DNA from: Bacillus salipaludis
GTDB taxonomy: Bacteria; Bacillota; Bacilli; Bacillales_B; DSM-18226
Length of the DNA stretch: 64,000 nucleotides
Direction of reading: 5' to 3'
NCBI RefSeq assembly: GCF_004358205.1
Contig: NZ_SMYO01000005.1
Location: 425,261 to 489,260 of the forward strand
Shown: positions 34,611 through 43,704 of the stretch, one piece after another
How the letters are laid out: each line of letters starts with the position of its first letter
Position numbering within the stretch: position 1 is the first letter of the stretch
Position numbers and translations under genes: made by a program
The notes under the pieces: generated by a model
What the model saw: the letters and a program-made list of their open reading frames with translations, nothing else
What the model was told of the DNA's origin: nothing
Databases searched by the model: none

Positions 34611-36503
34611 ATAAAATCTTTTATTCAACGGATTGAAATCAACGAAGAAGAAAGTTTAAGTAGTTTTATATATAGGCTTTCTATTGAAAATCTTCTGGAT
34701 TCGATTAATCCAATAGGAAATGCTTTGGGGATAAAATGGTGGGAAATGCCACTAAATTTATTTGATGAAGTAGCGTGCCGGAAAATTTCCTCTTTAAGTG
34801 GTATTCATAAAAATGTTCTATATTCAAAATCCTATCATGCATTGCTAAATGGAATGAGCGAAAAAGAAATAAAAATGTGGTTCCATCGTACAAAAATAAA
34901 ATATTGTCCAAAATGCTTAGCAGATAAGAAAATCCATCGATACCTGTGGGGACTAAAACCAATCTGTATATGTTTAAAGCATAAACAGATTCTAATAAAT
35001 GAATGCCCTGGATGTAAAAATCAAGTTTATATGAAGGCTTTAATCAATGGTAGGTGCGGATATTGTAATTTACATTTGGAAAGAGGGGAATCTTTTAAAG
35101 TAAATGAGAATGATTTCATTTATCTATCCCAAAACCAATTTCAACAATTGATTATTGGGAACAAAAAAACTGCCATAAGAGGATTATCACCAACAAAATT
35201 AATGAGCCTTTTCGATTCCATGTTTCGATTATTTGATGGCTTCGAAAGTTTTATTAATACAAATGTTAGTCATTTGGGAAACAAGGTTAAATATAAACCT
35301 GGAAACCAATTGGAAATGTCTGTTTCTATTGCTAATATATATTGGATGTTATTTGAGGATTTCCCTAACAATTTTTTGTATTCTTTAGATACTTTTTATA
35401 AAAGTGATTCACCGCGAAAAAAATATAGAAAACGGCTTTTTTCAAATTTCATATCCACTCATTGCGAGTTTGATTTTATAAAAAAAGAATTTGAATCATA
35501 TAAAGAAACTCAAATAAAAAATGGTTTGGTTCCAAGGAATATTGAAACATTTGACGAAAGTTCCGCCTTGAAACTAAAACAGATGTATTACACGAAAAAG
35601 GATATTTATCAGAAGTTCAATATATCAAGAGGAGAAATAGCCAAATTGTGTAATAAAAACCTTTTAAATCCCAAAAAGGTCGTGGTAGAAGCTCACACAA
35701 ATTACTATTTTGATAAACATGAAACAGAAAAAATTTTGGAAACTTATTTAAAAAAGGAAAACAATTTAATCACTAAAAAAGAAGCTGCTAATTTCCTTGG
35801 CGTTAGTGTCGAAGCGATGGTGCATTTGATTGAAAAGGATTTAATAATTCAACAAGAGGCTTTTATTAAAAAGCAATACCCTTATATAAGTAAAGAGTCG
35901 GTAATCTATTTAATCCAGCAATTAAGTAAAAATGTAAAACCAATAAATTACGATGATACAAAACGCTTCATTGTTTATCAAGAATGTTTAAATAAATATG
36001 TAACAAGTGGTCTTCAAATCGCAAAACTACTTCAATGGGCGATTTCAGAAGAAATAAATGTTTATTCATTAAATGTGGATATAAAAATTAATCAGTTATT
36101 GTTTGATGAAAAAGAGATAAAAAAACTGCTTCAAAAAGAAGATATCGAAAATAATGGATATAATCTTGGAGATGTTTCGAAGGTTTTAGGGTTTACCGAC
36201 CGAACCCTTCATAAAATGATTCAGGCAAAATTAATTGTTCCGATAGGAGTGTCAATAAGCAAAAATGGCAGACGGATATATTTTTTTGATAAGGAACATA
36301 TTGACGAATTTAAGGAAGCTTATATTTCCCCAGTTGCAGCAGCTTCTAAGTATAATGTGAATTATTCGATGTTAAATAAATATTCTCATAAAAAGGTGCT
36401 AAAAAATTATATGAATGGAATTTGCCAAAAGACACTGTTCAAAAAAGAAGAATTAGAAGAAATATTAATGAGGAAAGGTTATATATTACGGGGGAATCGC
36501 TAG
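34611..36503 (+). CDS. tniQ: TniQ-family transposon targeting protein, copy 1
   Basis: TniQ/TnsD proteins recognise the target site and recruit TnsC. The zinc-finger region is clear (YCPKC at C99/C102, CICLKHKQ, CPGCKN, CGYC), followed by C-terminal regions with helix-turn-helix-like patterns (NLGDVSKVLGFTDRTLHKMI). The open frame continues upstream of the first usual start codon (TTG 34725). There it encodes EINEEESLSSFIYRLSIENL, the typical TniQ N-terminus. GAGGAG at 34597-34602 is 8 nt before ATA 34611, so a rare ATA (or ATT 34605) start is likely. Length is about 630 aa. First gene of the transposition region. Confidence 0.75.
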   Translation: MKSFIQRIEINEEESLSSFIYRLSIENLLDSINPIGNALGIKWWEMPLNLFDEVACRKISSLSGIHKNVLYSKSYHALLNGMSEKEIKMWFHRTKIKYCPKCLADKKIHRYLWGLKPICICLKHKQILINECPGCKNQVYMKALINGRCGYCNLHLERGESFKVNENDFIYLSQNQFQQLIIGNKKTAIRGLSPTKLMSLFDSMFRLFDGFESFINTNVSHLGNKVKYKPGNQLEMSVSIANIYWMLFEDFPNNFLYSLDTFYKSDSPRKKYRKRLFSNFISTHCEFDFIKKEFESYKETQIKNGLVPRNIETFDESSALKLKQMYYTKKDIYQKFNISRGEIAKLCNKNLLNPKKVVVEAHTNYYFDKHETEKILETYLKKENNLITKKEAANFLGVSVEAMVHLIEKDLIIQQEAFIKKQYPYISKESVIYLIQQLSKNVKPINYDDTKRFIVYQECLNKYVTSGLQIAKLLQWAISEEINVYSLNVDIKINQLLFDEKEIKKLLQKEDIENNGYNLGDVSKVLGFTDRTLHKMIQAKLIVPIGVSISKNGRRIYFFDKEHIDEFKEAYISPVAAASKYNVNYSMLNKYSHKKVLKNYMNGICQKTLFKKEELEEILMRKGYILRGNR

Positions 36504-36528
36504 AAACTTCAAAAAAAGATATTTTTTT

Positions 36529-36559
36529 AGAATGCTAAATCGATGGCATTCTTTTTTTA
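36529..36559 (+). terminator. Terminator after tniQ copy 1
   Basis: AGAATGC...GCATTCT followed by TTTTTT. It separates tniQ1 from the transposase-like genes. Confidence 0.85.
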
Positions 36560-36919
36560 TAGAAAAAAATATGTTTTTTTATAACTCTATAAAATAAATC
36601 ATAGGAAAAGATATTTCAATAAGTTTTGAGTTATTTCCAGCAATTTACTATTTTATAAGAACGCGAATTCTGATACTCTGGGTTGCAGATAACTTTTTCG
36701 CCTTCGACGTATAAAAATACAAAAATGCGCCCATAAAGTTATCAAGCAATTAAGCAAGCAATCTATGAGATGAAAGTTAGTGATGCCTTGAAATAGTATC
36801 ACTATCAATCTTAAATTAGGGTTAATTGCTTAAATGAGGTGATTCTAAATGTTTATCTAAATGTTAACACGAATGAATTAAAAATTTGAAAGGAGTGAAG
36901 GGCATTCTAAGTACATCTT
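36560..36919. other. Gene-free stretch before the TnsB-like paralogue
   Basis: It has an inverted repeat, AAGCAATTAA (36744-36753) with TTAATTGCTT (36822-36831), and AGTGAT...ATCACT between them. No remnant of the missing TniA N-terminus was recognised. AAAGGAG at 36889-36895 is about 24 nt before ATG 36920. Confidence 0.45.
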
Positions 36920-38263
36920 ATGTCAGATTGTACTTGCCTTAGGAAGATGAAAAACAACAACATGTTAAGTGACCGAAGTAGAATTCAAAAAGAAGTTGAA
37001 TTTATTATTGAACGGACTATAAAGTGCTTTTACTTAAGGAAAGAATCTTTCAGCATTACATCCATTCATGAAATCGTTTGGGACCGGATTCGAGAAGAAA
37101 ACAAGAATAGAGGGGTGGAGGACCAACTTAAATTACCTTCTTTTTCAACAATAAGAAGACGATTAAAGTGTTGGGACCGTTCAGATTTTGATTTAAACGA
37201 AAAAATTAACAAAGCATCATATCCGCTTGAAAGAGTTTGGGTTGAACATACTATTCTTGAAGTCTTGGTGATTGATGATGAAAGTGGAATCCCAATTGGA
37301 AGACCAACTTTTACAGCAATCATTGACGAATATACCGGTTGTATCCTTGGGTATCATTTATCCTTTGAAGCGCCTTCGTCTGATTCTGTTTTAAGAGCGT
37401 TAAGACATGCTATCTACACAAAACAATATATTGATGACAAGTATCCCGAAATAAAGAATAAGTGGGTTGCACATGGTGTTCCTCAAACTTTGATGGTGGA
37501 AAACTCTAAGGAATTTATTAGTAAATCATTTGTTGAAGCTTGCAATAAAATCGGGATTATACTTCACTATTATCCGATAGCAAAGCAGAGATTTAAAGGT
37601 CAAGTCGAGCAGCATTTCCGGATGATTAAGCAGCACTTACTTGAAATAAATACAGACCCAGTGGATTTTAAATCCATTGGAAATCAGTCATTTAATCCAA
37701 ACAAGAATGCAGGAGTTATTCGTTTAAATAAATTGCACAAATTACTTCATCAATGGATAGTTGATTGTTATGGGCAAAAATATCAAAAAGTCGTTCGTGG
37801 AATTCCTTCTAAACTCTGGAAGCGTTCAGAACCCGTGCAAACCGAGCCAAGTTTTGAATCAATGATAGCAATTCTGCCAAAGAAGAAGTCGAGAGTTCAG
37901 GCTTTCGGAATTCGATATTTGTGTTTATATTATCTATCGGCTGAACTTCACTCATTGCATGACAAAAAACGAGAAGACATTGAGTTCCATTATAATCCTG
38001 ATGACTTGTCTGAAATTTATGTGTACGACGAATTGCAAAAGAAATACCTTGTTGTTCCTTGTACCAATCCTGAGTATTCCGATGGTCTTAATAAAGAAAA
38101 GCATTGTCTTAACTTAAGACAAATAAAAGCTGAGGAAAATCGAGCTAGACTAGAGCTTTTGGAAGCGAAGCAAAAGATGATTGAAATAAAGAGGGAAGAA
38201 ACACTCCAACAGCGACAAGCTACCTTGTCTTCCAATGAAGCTGCTGATTCGTCTGAAGTTTAA
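36920..38263 (+). CDS. TnsB/TniA-like protein with Glu replacing both catalytic Asp residues
   Basis: This 447-residue protein aligns from residue ~20 with the complete TniA at 39111 from residue ~160. It lacks the N-terminal ~150 residues (DNA-binding part) and the long C-terminal tail. The RNase H-like core is intact in length. Where TniA has D264, D349 and E385, this protein has E109 (WVEHT), E194 (LMVENSKEF) and E230 (GQVEQHF), with identical spacing of 85 and 36 residues. A DDE enzyme with E-E-E is expected to be inactive or strongly impaired. The frame is open and well conserved, which argues for a retained structural or regulatory role. The start is uncertain. Confidence 0.8.
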   Translation: MSDCTCLRKMKNNNMLSDRSRIQKEVEFIIERTIKCFYLRKESFSITSIHEIVWDRIREENKNRGVEDQLKLPSFSTIRRRLKCWDRSDFDLNEKINKASYPLERVWVEHTILEVLVIDDESGIPIGRPTFTAIIDEYTGCILGYHLSFEAPSSDSVLRALRHAIYTKQYIDDKYPEIKNKWVAHGVPQTLMVENSKEFISKSFVEACNKIGIILHYYPIAKQRFKGQVEQHFRMIKQHLLEINTDPVDFKSIGNQSFNPNKNAGVIRLNKLHKLLHQWIVDCYGQKYQKVVRGIPSKLWKRSEPVQTEPSFESMIAILPKKKSRVQAFGIRYLCLYYLSAELHSLHDKKREDIEFHYNPDDLSEIYVYDELQKKYLVVPCTNPEYSDGLNKEKHCLNLRQIKAEENRARLELLEAKQKMIEIKREETLQQRQATLSSNEAADSSEV

Positions 38264-38365
38264 TATGAATACAGGATTAATTCTTTTAAACCTAATATTA
38301 TTGGTTTTTCTAGATTCGGAAAATTGACAATCGAATTACAACATAATGTTAAAGGAGATATAGAA

Positions 38366-38926
38366 ATGAATGCTTTTGAACACCCTGATTTCTTAAACGA
38401 AATGAATTTCATGAATTACATTTACCGTGATGCCGAAAAATTTCATAAGCCTAAAGGTGTTTTAATTACTGGTCAGGAAGGAACAGGAAAATCTACACTG
38501 GTTGCCCATTTTCTTGAAAACAACCCTTCCCAAAAAGGGATTCTGGCAATAAATATACCAAGCCGGACAACATTAAGGAGTTTCATATATACCCTATTGA
38601 AAAAATTAGGCGAAGAAACTTTAGATGTAAAGAGCCCAGTGGAACATTTAATGAGCAAAATCATTTACCTGTTAAATGAAAAAGAAATCTTCATGATTAT
38701 CCTAGACGATTTCGAGTTAGTTCTTGATGAAAATAATTTAATGCGTAATCAAGGAGTATTGAACCTTTTAAAGCAGATTCAATTAGATACAAATGTTTCA
38801 ATCTTCGCACTGGGGTTACCAAGCTGTCATCTTATCATTAAACAAAATCCACAATGGACAAGACTTTTCCCTTTCCATTTAGATTTGGATTTTTTAAGTA
38901 AAGAAAAAGATAAAAAAAGAATGTAG
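38366..38926 (+). CDS. Truncated TnsC/TniB-like AAA+ protein with altered Walker B
   Basis: ATG 38366 follows AGGAG by 8 nt; the longer start at 38324 is unsupported. Walker A is intact (GQEGTGKST, residues 36-44). Walker B reads MIILDD, with D115 where the TniB next door has E144. The protein stops at residue 186, shortly after the region of the arginine finger, and lacks the C-terminal ~100 residues of TniB. It should bind ATP but hydrolyse it poorly. It lies 102 nt after the E-E-E transposase-like gene and probably works with it. Confidence 0.75.
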   Translation: MNAFEHPDFLNEMNFMNYIYRDAEKFHKPKGVLITGQEGTGKSTLVAHFLENNPSQKGILAINIPSRTTLRSFIYTLLKKLGEETLDVKSPVEHLMSKIIYLLNEKEIFMIILDDFELVLDENNLMRNQGVLNLLKQIQLDTNVSIFALGLPSCHLIIKQNPQWTRLFPFHLDLDFLSKEKDKKRM

Positions 38927-39110
38927 TGGAGTCCTAATCCAACTACATTTAAAAAAGACTTGTATCAAGAGTATATCAAGAAAAGTAGAATGTGCCCAGC
39001 ACAATATTGTTAAAGGTTGAACGAACAAATTTGAGTTAACTATAAATTTTAGGGTATGGGATACATTTCTATTGATGTATCCTCCTCGCCATAACCGAAG
39101 GGGTGACAAC

Positions 39111-41114
39111 ATGCAAAGAGTTCCAGTCGGGAGAGGAACCGTTTTTATTTTAAACAATAGAAAATTTCAAATTATGGACGAGATTGAAAGAGATACATTT
39201 ATTGCAAGAGATGTAGAATTTGAAAGTGTTGAAGAAAAGTTTACCCTTTTTCAAATACTACATCAACTTGAACTGGGAAACCTTGAATTTTCTATAAAAG
39301 GAAAAAGTCTTTCCACAGAAAAAAATGGTGTTCATTATATAGATGACTTTTCTATGTTACCGGTTGATAAACAGGATGAGGCAAAGGAAAAATATCGCGC
39401 CATTGAGCCCTTACTAAAATTAGATGTAAAGTCTCTTAATCCATATATCAAAAAAAGGATAGAAGATTTATTCAAGGAAGGTTATCAAGTTTCAGAAGCA
39501 ACATTATATCGCTGGCTAAAAGTCTATAAAGAAAGTGATGGAGACATCTGCTCACTAGTTCCAAACACTGAAAAAAGAGGAGCTAAAGGTTCAAAATTAG
39601 AAAAAGAAGTAGAAATGATTATTGACCGAATTATCAATGATAATTACTTAGTGCGCGAGGCAAGAACGATAACCACAATCTATGAACTGGTCCGCAATGA
39701 AATAAACAAAGAGAATAAAGAACGAGAGCTAGATGAAAGAATGAAAGTTCCTTCTGTTTCAACTGTAAGAAGAAGAATATTAGATTGGGACGCATATGAA
39801 CTTGAAAAAGCTAGAAAAGGCTCTAATGCTATTAGAAATAAATACAAGCAGGTTCAATATAACGAGAAGCCTAAATACCCACTTCAAAGGGTGGAAATTG
39901 ACCACACGCAGCTTGACATAATGGTATTAGATGACAAAACATTACTACCAATTGGTAGACCGACTATAACCTGCGTACTAGATGTATTTACGGGATACCC
40001 TCTCGGTGTCTATATTGGATTTGAACCTGCTTCCTACACTTCGGTGATGTATGCATTGCGTAATGCAATTATGCCTAAAACCTTAATTAAAAAGGAGTTC
40101 CCGAAAATAAAAAATGATTGGCATGCATATGGTTTACCGGAGTTATTAGTATGTGACAATGGCAAGGAATTCTTAAGCAAACATCTGAAGGAAGCATGTT
40201 TACATCTTGGGATTGAGCTATATTATTGTCCTGTTAAAAAGCCTTGGTATAAAGGCGCAATTGAAAGGCATTTCCGAACTATTAACCAAGAACTGCTACA
40301 TCAAACACCAGGGACAACTTTTTCAAATGTAGTGATGAAAGGGGACTATGACCCTACTAAGACTGCAACGATTCGCTTTAGAAAACTGCAAGAAATGTAT
40401 TTTAAATGGCTCCTAGATTATTACTGTATAAATAAAAACAAAGGGGTTAAAGGTGTTCCAGCAAATCTATGGAAAAAGCATTTCGAGTATAACCCAAGGC
40501 CAGCGGTACCTCCTTCGATGTTAGATTGGGGAATCGCATTAATGAAGTTAGGATATGGAAGTATTCAATCCACAGGAATTAGGAGACTACACCTTTTTTA
40601 CCAAGGTTCGGAACTTCATGTTCTCAAACAAAAACTTGAAAAAGCGGGTAAAAAAAATAAGGTGAAATATAAATTCGACCCATCTGATTTATCAAAAATT
40701 TATGTTTATGATGAATTTGACCGGAAGTACATTCGAATTCATTGTTCGGACCTTGAATATTCTGAAGGACTAAATGAATATGCTCATCGTGTTGTCTTAA
40801 GAAAGGCAAGGGTAGAAGATATGAAGGTTGATTTGGATGCACTAGCTGCAGCAAAAGCAGAAATAATCCAATTGATGAAAGATGAGAAAGATTATTCGAT
40901 AAAAAAGAGAAAGCAAAATCAGCGTTTCCAGCATAAGGGGACTAATAACGTTCTTATTGAGGAGTCTCCTGAAAAATCAATAAAAGACCTTGAAGCCCCA
41001 AAAGTCATAGATGAACCGAAAGTGATTGAAAAGTCAAAACCTGTAATTGTTGAAGAGCCAAAACCTATTGTAGATATGTTCTATGTCGATATTGAAAATG
41101 ATTGGGATGATTAA
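39111..41114 (+). CDS. tniA: TniA/TnsB-type DDE transposase
   Basis: GAAGGGGTG just before ATG 39111 (MQRVPVGRGTVFIL) fixes the start; ATG 39072 has no ribosome-binding site. After N-terminal DNA-binding domains (helix-turn-helix near VSEATLYRWLKVYK), the Mu-type integrase core has D264 (EIDHT), D349 (VCDNG) and E385 (AIERHF). A C-terminal domain and a charged tail rich in Pro/Glu/Lys follow, the part that in this family contacts the AAA+ regulator. The 667 residues are full length. It catalyses strand transfer of the transposon ends. tniB follows one base after the stop. Confidence 0.9.
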   Translation: MQRVPVGRGTVFILNNRKFQIMDEIERDTFIARDVEFESVEEKFTLFQILHQLELGNLEFSIKGKSLSTEKNGVHYIDDFSMLPVDKQDEAKEKYRAIEPLLKLDVKSLNPYIKKRIEDLFKEGYQVSEATLYRWLKVYKESDGDICSLVPNTEKRGAKGSKLEKEVEMIIDRIINDNYLVREARTITTIYELVRNEINKENKERELDERMKVPSVSTVRRRILDWDAYELEKARKGSNAIRNKYKQVQYNEKPKYPLQRVEIDHTQLDIMVLDDKTLLPIGRPTITCVLDVFTGYPLGVYIGFEPASYTSVMYALRNAIMPKTLIKKEFPKIKNDWHAYGLPELLVCDNGKEFLSKHLKEACLHLGIELYYCPVKKPWYKGAIERHFRTINQELLHQTPGTTFSNVVMKGDYDPTKTATIRFRKLQEMYFKWLLDYYCINKNKGVKGVPANLWKKHFEYNPRPAVPPSMLDWGIALMKLGYGSIQSTGIRRLHLFYQGSELHVLKQKLEKAGKKNKVKYKFDPSDLSKIYVYDEFDRKYIRIHCSDLEYSEGLNEYAHRVVLRKARVEDMKVDLDALAAAKAEIIQLMKDEKDYSIKKRKQNQRFQHKGTNNVLIEESPEKSIKDLEAPKVIDEPKVIEKSKPVIVEEPKPIVDMFYVDIENDWDD

Positions 41115-41115
41115 G

Positions 41116-42027
41116 ATGTCAACTGAAGATAGACAAGTATACGCGACAATGGATATTAAACAAAAAAAGGCACACCTATATAACCTTTTGATTCAGCATC
41201 CGCGCTTTAAGAAAGCATTAACCAAAATAAGACATTGTCATGAATCAAAGGAAATTTCTAATGAACCGCTATGTATGTTTGTAACGGGTCAATCGGGTTG
41301 CGGAAAATCAAAAATTTTTGAAACCTATATCAATAAATATAGCAAAACATTATATGGACAGACAGGAACTAAAAAGAATATTTTATCTGCCAAAATACCA
41401 AGTCCTGTTCGGATATCAACTTTTACAGAAGCGTTATTGGACAAATTAGGAGACCCCTATCCTACAAGTGGTAAATTGGGGAATAAAATTCACCGCTTAC
41501 AAAAATTAATTATAAAATGTGAAGTGGAACTGATTATGTTGGATGAATTTCAGCATTTTGTCAAAACAGAAAAACCTAAGGATATGTATCATGTTGCAGA
41601 TAATTTCAAATCCTTAATTAATGAAACCGGCGTTTCTGTAGTTTTGTTTGGTTTAGATGAGGCTGAAAAGATTTTTTCGGAAAATAAACAGTTAGGTAGA
41701 AGGTTCACGATAAAAGAGGTTATTTTTCCATTTAACTATAATGACCAAGCATCCATAAACGAGTTTCGTGCTTTGCTAAGCCAAATTGACAGAAAGTTGC
41801 CTTTTGTAGAATTAGCTGGACTAGGAACAGCAGAACTGGCTGATAAGATAATGATTGCAACTAATGGAGTTATGAATTCTATAATGAAGCTCATAAAGGA
41901 TGCTGCATTGAATGCGTTAATTCAAGATAAAGAGAAGATTGATATGGCAGATTTAGCGATGTCGTATGATTTACATTCGTTTTTTTTAAGCGGTTTAGTT
42001 GAAAAAAAAGCTAACCCATTTATTTAA
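41116..42027 (+). CDS. tniB: TniB/TnsC-type AAA+ transposition regulator
   Basis: ATG 41116 lies one base after the tniA stop with GGGATGA upstream; a start at 41083 would overlap tniA and has no ribosome-binding site. Walker A is GQSGCGKS (58-65), Walker B is LIMLDEF (D143, E144), sensor 1 is VVLFGLDEAEK, and the arginine pair is at LGRRF. At 303 residues it is full length. TniB/TnsC polymerises on target DNA, links TniQ to the transposase and controls insertion. Confidence 0.9.
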   Translation: MSTEDRQVYATMDIKQKKAHLYNLLIQHPRFKKALTKIRHCHESKEISNEPLCMFVTGQSGCGKSKIFETYINKYSKTLYGQTGTKKNILSAKIPSPVRISTFTEALLDKLGDPYPTSGKLGNKIHRLQKLIIKCEVELIMLDEFQHFVKTEKPKDMYHVADNFKSLINETGVSVVLFGLDEAEKIFSENKQLGRRFTIKEVIFPFNYNDQASINEFRALLSQIDRKLPFVELAGLGTAELADKIMIATNGVMNSIMKLIKDAALNALIQDKEKIDMADLAMSYDLHSFFLSGLVEKKANPFI

Positions 42028-42070
42028 AGCCTTTATCAATATATTTTGGAAATAGAAGCGAACAAAATGC

Positions 42071-42112
42071 AAAAGCAAAGTATCTATTATTTTAAGATGC
42101 TTTGCTTTTTTA
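42071..42112 (+). terminator. Terminator of tniA-tniB
   Basis: AAAAGCAAAG...CTTTGCTTTT with a T run. Confidence 0.85.
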
Positions 42113-42470
42113 TTTTACTTATTAAATAAAGCCCTTAGAAATATAATTTTTAATTACTTATCAACAAAACGGCACTATGTTACCTTTATCAGTTGGAATA
42201 CGCAGGAAGAAAGAATTAGCAACAACATGCAGATAAAAATGATTTTTGTAAGTTGACCGAAGAAAATTTGAAGGATTACCCAATTAAGCAAAAATGTTCG
42301 AGAACATAGTCGTTAAAAAATAGTAATGAAGAGACCAAAATGGTGATATTAAAACAGATTTAACTACTAGCCAATTAGTATAGCTAAAGGTTTGATTTCA
42401 ATAGTAAGGAATCATGATAAAATAGTTTGAAAGAATGATTTACAGAACAAACAAGAGAGAGGGAAACGCT
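42113..42470. other. Intergenic stretch between tniB and the DUF4352 gene
   Basis: It has a copy of the intergenic repeat (TTATCAACAAAACGGCACTA, 42158-42177) and a short palindrome GTTCGAGAAC near 42297. No gene was found. Confidence 0.4.
42158..42177 (+). repeat. Intergenic repeat copy inside the transposition region
   Basis: TTATCAACAAAACGGCACTA resembles the copy at 63462 (TTATTGAACAAACGGGGCA). Confidence 0.4.
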
Positions 42471-43199
42471 TTGGATTCAGAAAAAAAAGAAGATAATGAC
42501 CAAAAACAATCGGGTTGCGGATGTCTTGGATGTCTCATCCCAATACTTATACTTGCCTTTTTAATTCATTCATGGTGGGATTCTCATAGTAAACCTGAAA
42601 CCCATCCTGTCAAGAAAATAGAAGAACACAAAACTTATCATGTCCATCAAACTGCGGTACATAAAGAAGATAAGAAAGCAGAAGTAAAACTCGATTCTAC
42701 TCCAAAACCACCTGTAAAGCCCCCTAAAGCAGAAAAACTTCCCTCATTCGGGGATAAGGTAAAAGTAGGGAATTTGATTTATCATATTACGAGTCTAAGA
42801 CTTGCAAAAACCGTAGGTCATTCAATAAAACTCGACCAAACGGCTAAAGGAATCTATTACATTGTAGGCTTTACGGTGGAATTGGACGATTCGAGCAAAA
42901 ATACGTATATAACCAATGAGATGTTTAAATTGGAAGTAAGCAATCATGAATACCTCCCCGACGATGACGCAACAAGTTCCGTTAACTCAGAGGAACTAGA
43001 CATCTACAAACATAACTATATGGGGCAATTAGGGGATTCATTAGATTTTGTAAATAACCCTCTAGTTGGAGAAATAGCGTTTGATTTGCCTGCTAATTCG
43101 CCTGTTAATAACGTTCAAGTGAAGGTAAGCGGGTCGTTCGATAATCGGGATAGTGATTATAACAAAACAGCCCTTATTCAAATTTATCAAAACAAATAG
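42471..43199 (+). CDS. DUF4352 membrane-anchored protein
   Basis: AGAGAGGG about 8 nt before TTG 42471 supports this start; ATG 42435 is unsupported. The N-terminus has a Cys cluster before the helix (SGCGCLGCLIPILILAFLIH). A proline- and lysine-rich linker and a DUF4352 beta-sandwich follow (GNLIYHITSLRLAKTVG, GIYYIVGFTVELDDSSKNTY). The C-terminal domain is probably extracellular. It lies between tniB and the second tniQ and is not a known transposition gene. Confidence 0.7.
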   Translation: MDSEKKEDNDQKQSGCGCLGCLIPILILAFLIHSWWDSHSKPETHPVKKIEEHKTYHVHQTAVHKEDKKAEVKLDSTPKPPVKPPKAEKLPSFGDKVKVGNLIYHITSLRLAKTVGHSIKLDQTAKGIYYIVGFTVELDDSSKNTYITNEMFKLEVSNHEYLPDDDATSSVNSEELDIYKHNYMGQLGDSLDFVNNPLVGEIAFDLPANSPVNNVQVKVSGSFDNRDSDYNKTALIQIYQNK

Positions 43200-43271
43200 A
43201 GAAGAATTAGAGGAAGCGACAATTTGTTCTTATTCAACTTTCGGATGCTTTAACACAATTAGGAATAAAGT

Positions 43272-43330
43272 AAAGAGCCAAATATATGCAAGTTTTTTAT
43301 GCATTACTTGTTTATTTTTGGCTCTTTTTA
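43272..43330 (+). terminator. Long-stem terminator of the DUF4352 gene
   Basis: AAAGAGCCAAA pairs with TTTGGCTCTTT across a loop that contains a second ATGCAAGT/ACTTG pairing. A T run follows. Confidence 0.8.
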
Positions 43331-43651
43331 CATTCATAAAAGATACTGTCTTTTATAGTTTTTTAATTGCCAAATACATCTTTGTTTTAACCGATAATTT
43401 TGATTGATGAATTAAAACTCAATCTATACATGTAGTTTATAAAAAGGAGCCTTAGATATTAAATTCTATAATTATAAAACTAATGGATTATGAGGGAGAA
43501 GCTGGAATAATAAAGATGATAAATATGGTATAATTGTTTATTTATAAAAATAAATATATATATTATAATTTTTTAATAAAAAAAATACCAAAATAAATAT
43601 TTTATATGATTAGGGAATAAAATACAACTACTTCCAGATAATACATAATGA

Positions 43652-43704
43652 ACTTCCTCCTGTGTGTGGCTTATACTGGCATTACTGCATGAATAGGAGG
43701 AAGT
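43652..43704 (+). promoter_or_regulatory. Hairpin that buries the tniQ2 ribosome-binding site
   Basis: ACTTCCTCCTGT (43652-43663) can pair with ATAGGAGGAAGT (43693-43704), 12 bp with one G-T, across a 29-nt loop. The right arm is the complete ribosome-binding site of tniQ2, 3 nt before ATG 43708. If formed, it would block translation until the stem is opened by a ligand, protein, small RNA or temperature. Confidence 0.7.

Noticed and set aside
42291..42310. GTTCGAGAAC as a LexA (SOS) box
   Set aside because: The Bacillus LexA site has the form CGAAC-N4-GTTCG; the half-sites here are in the opposite order.
43153..43407. An 84-codon frame overlapping the end of the DUF4352 gene
   Set aside because: It spans the long terminator hairpin and begins inside the previous gene without a ribosome-binding site.
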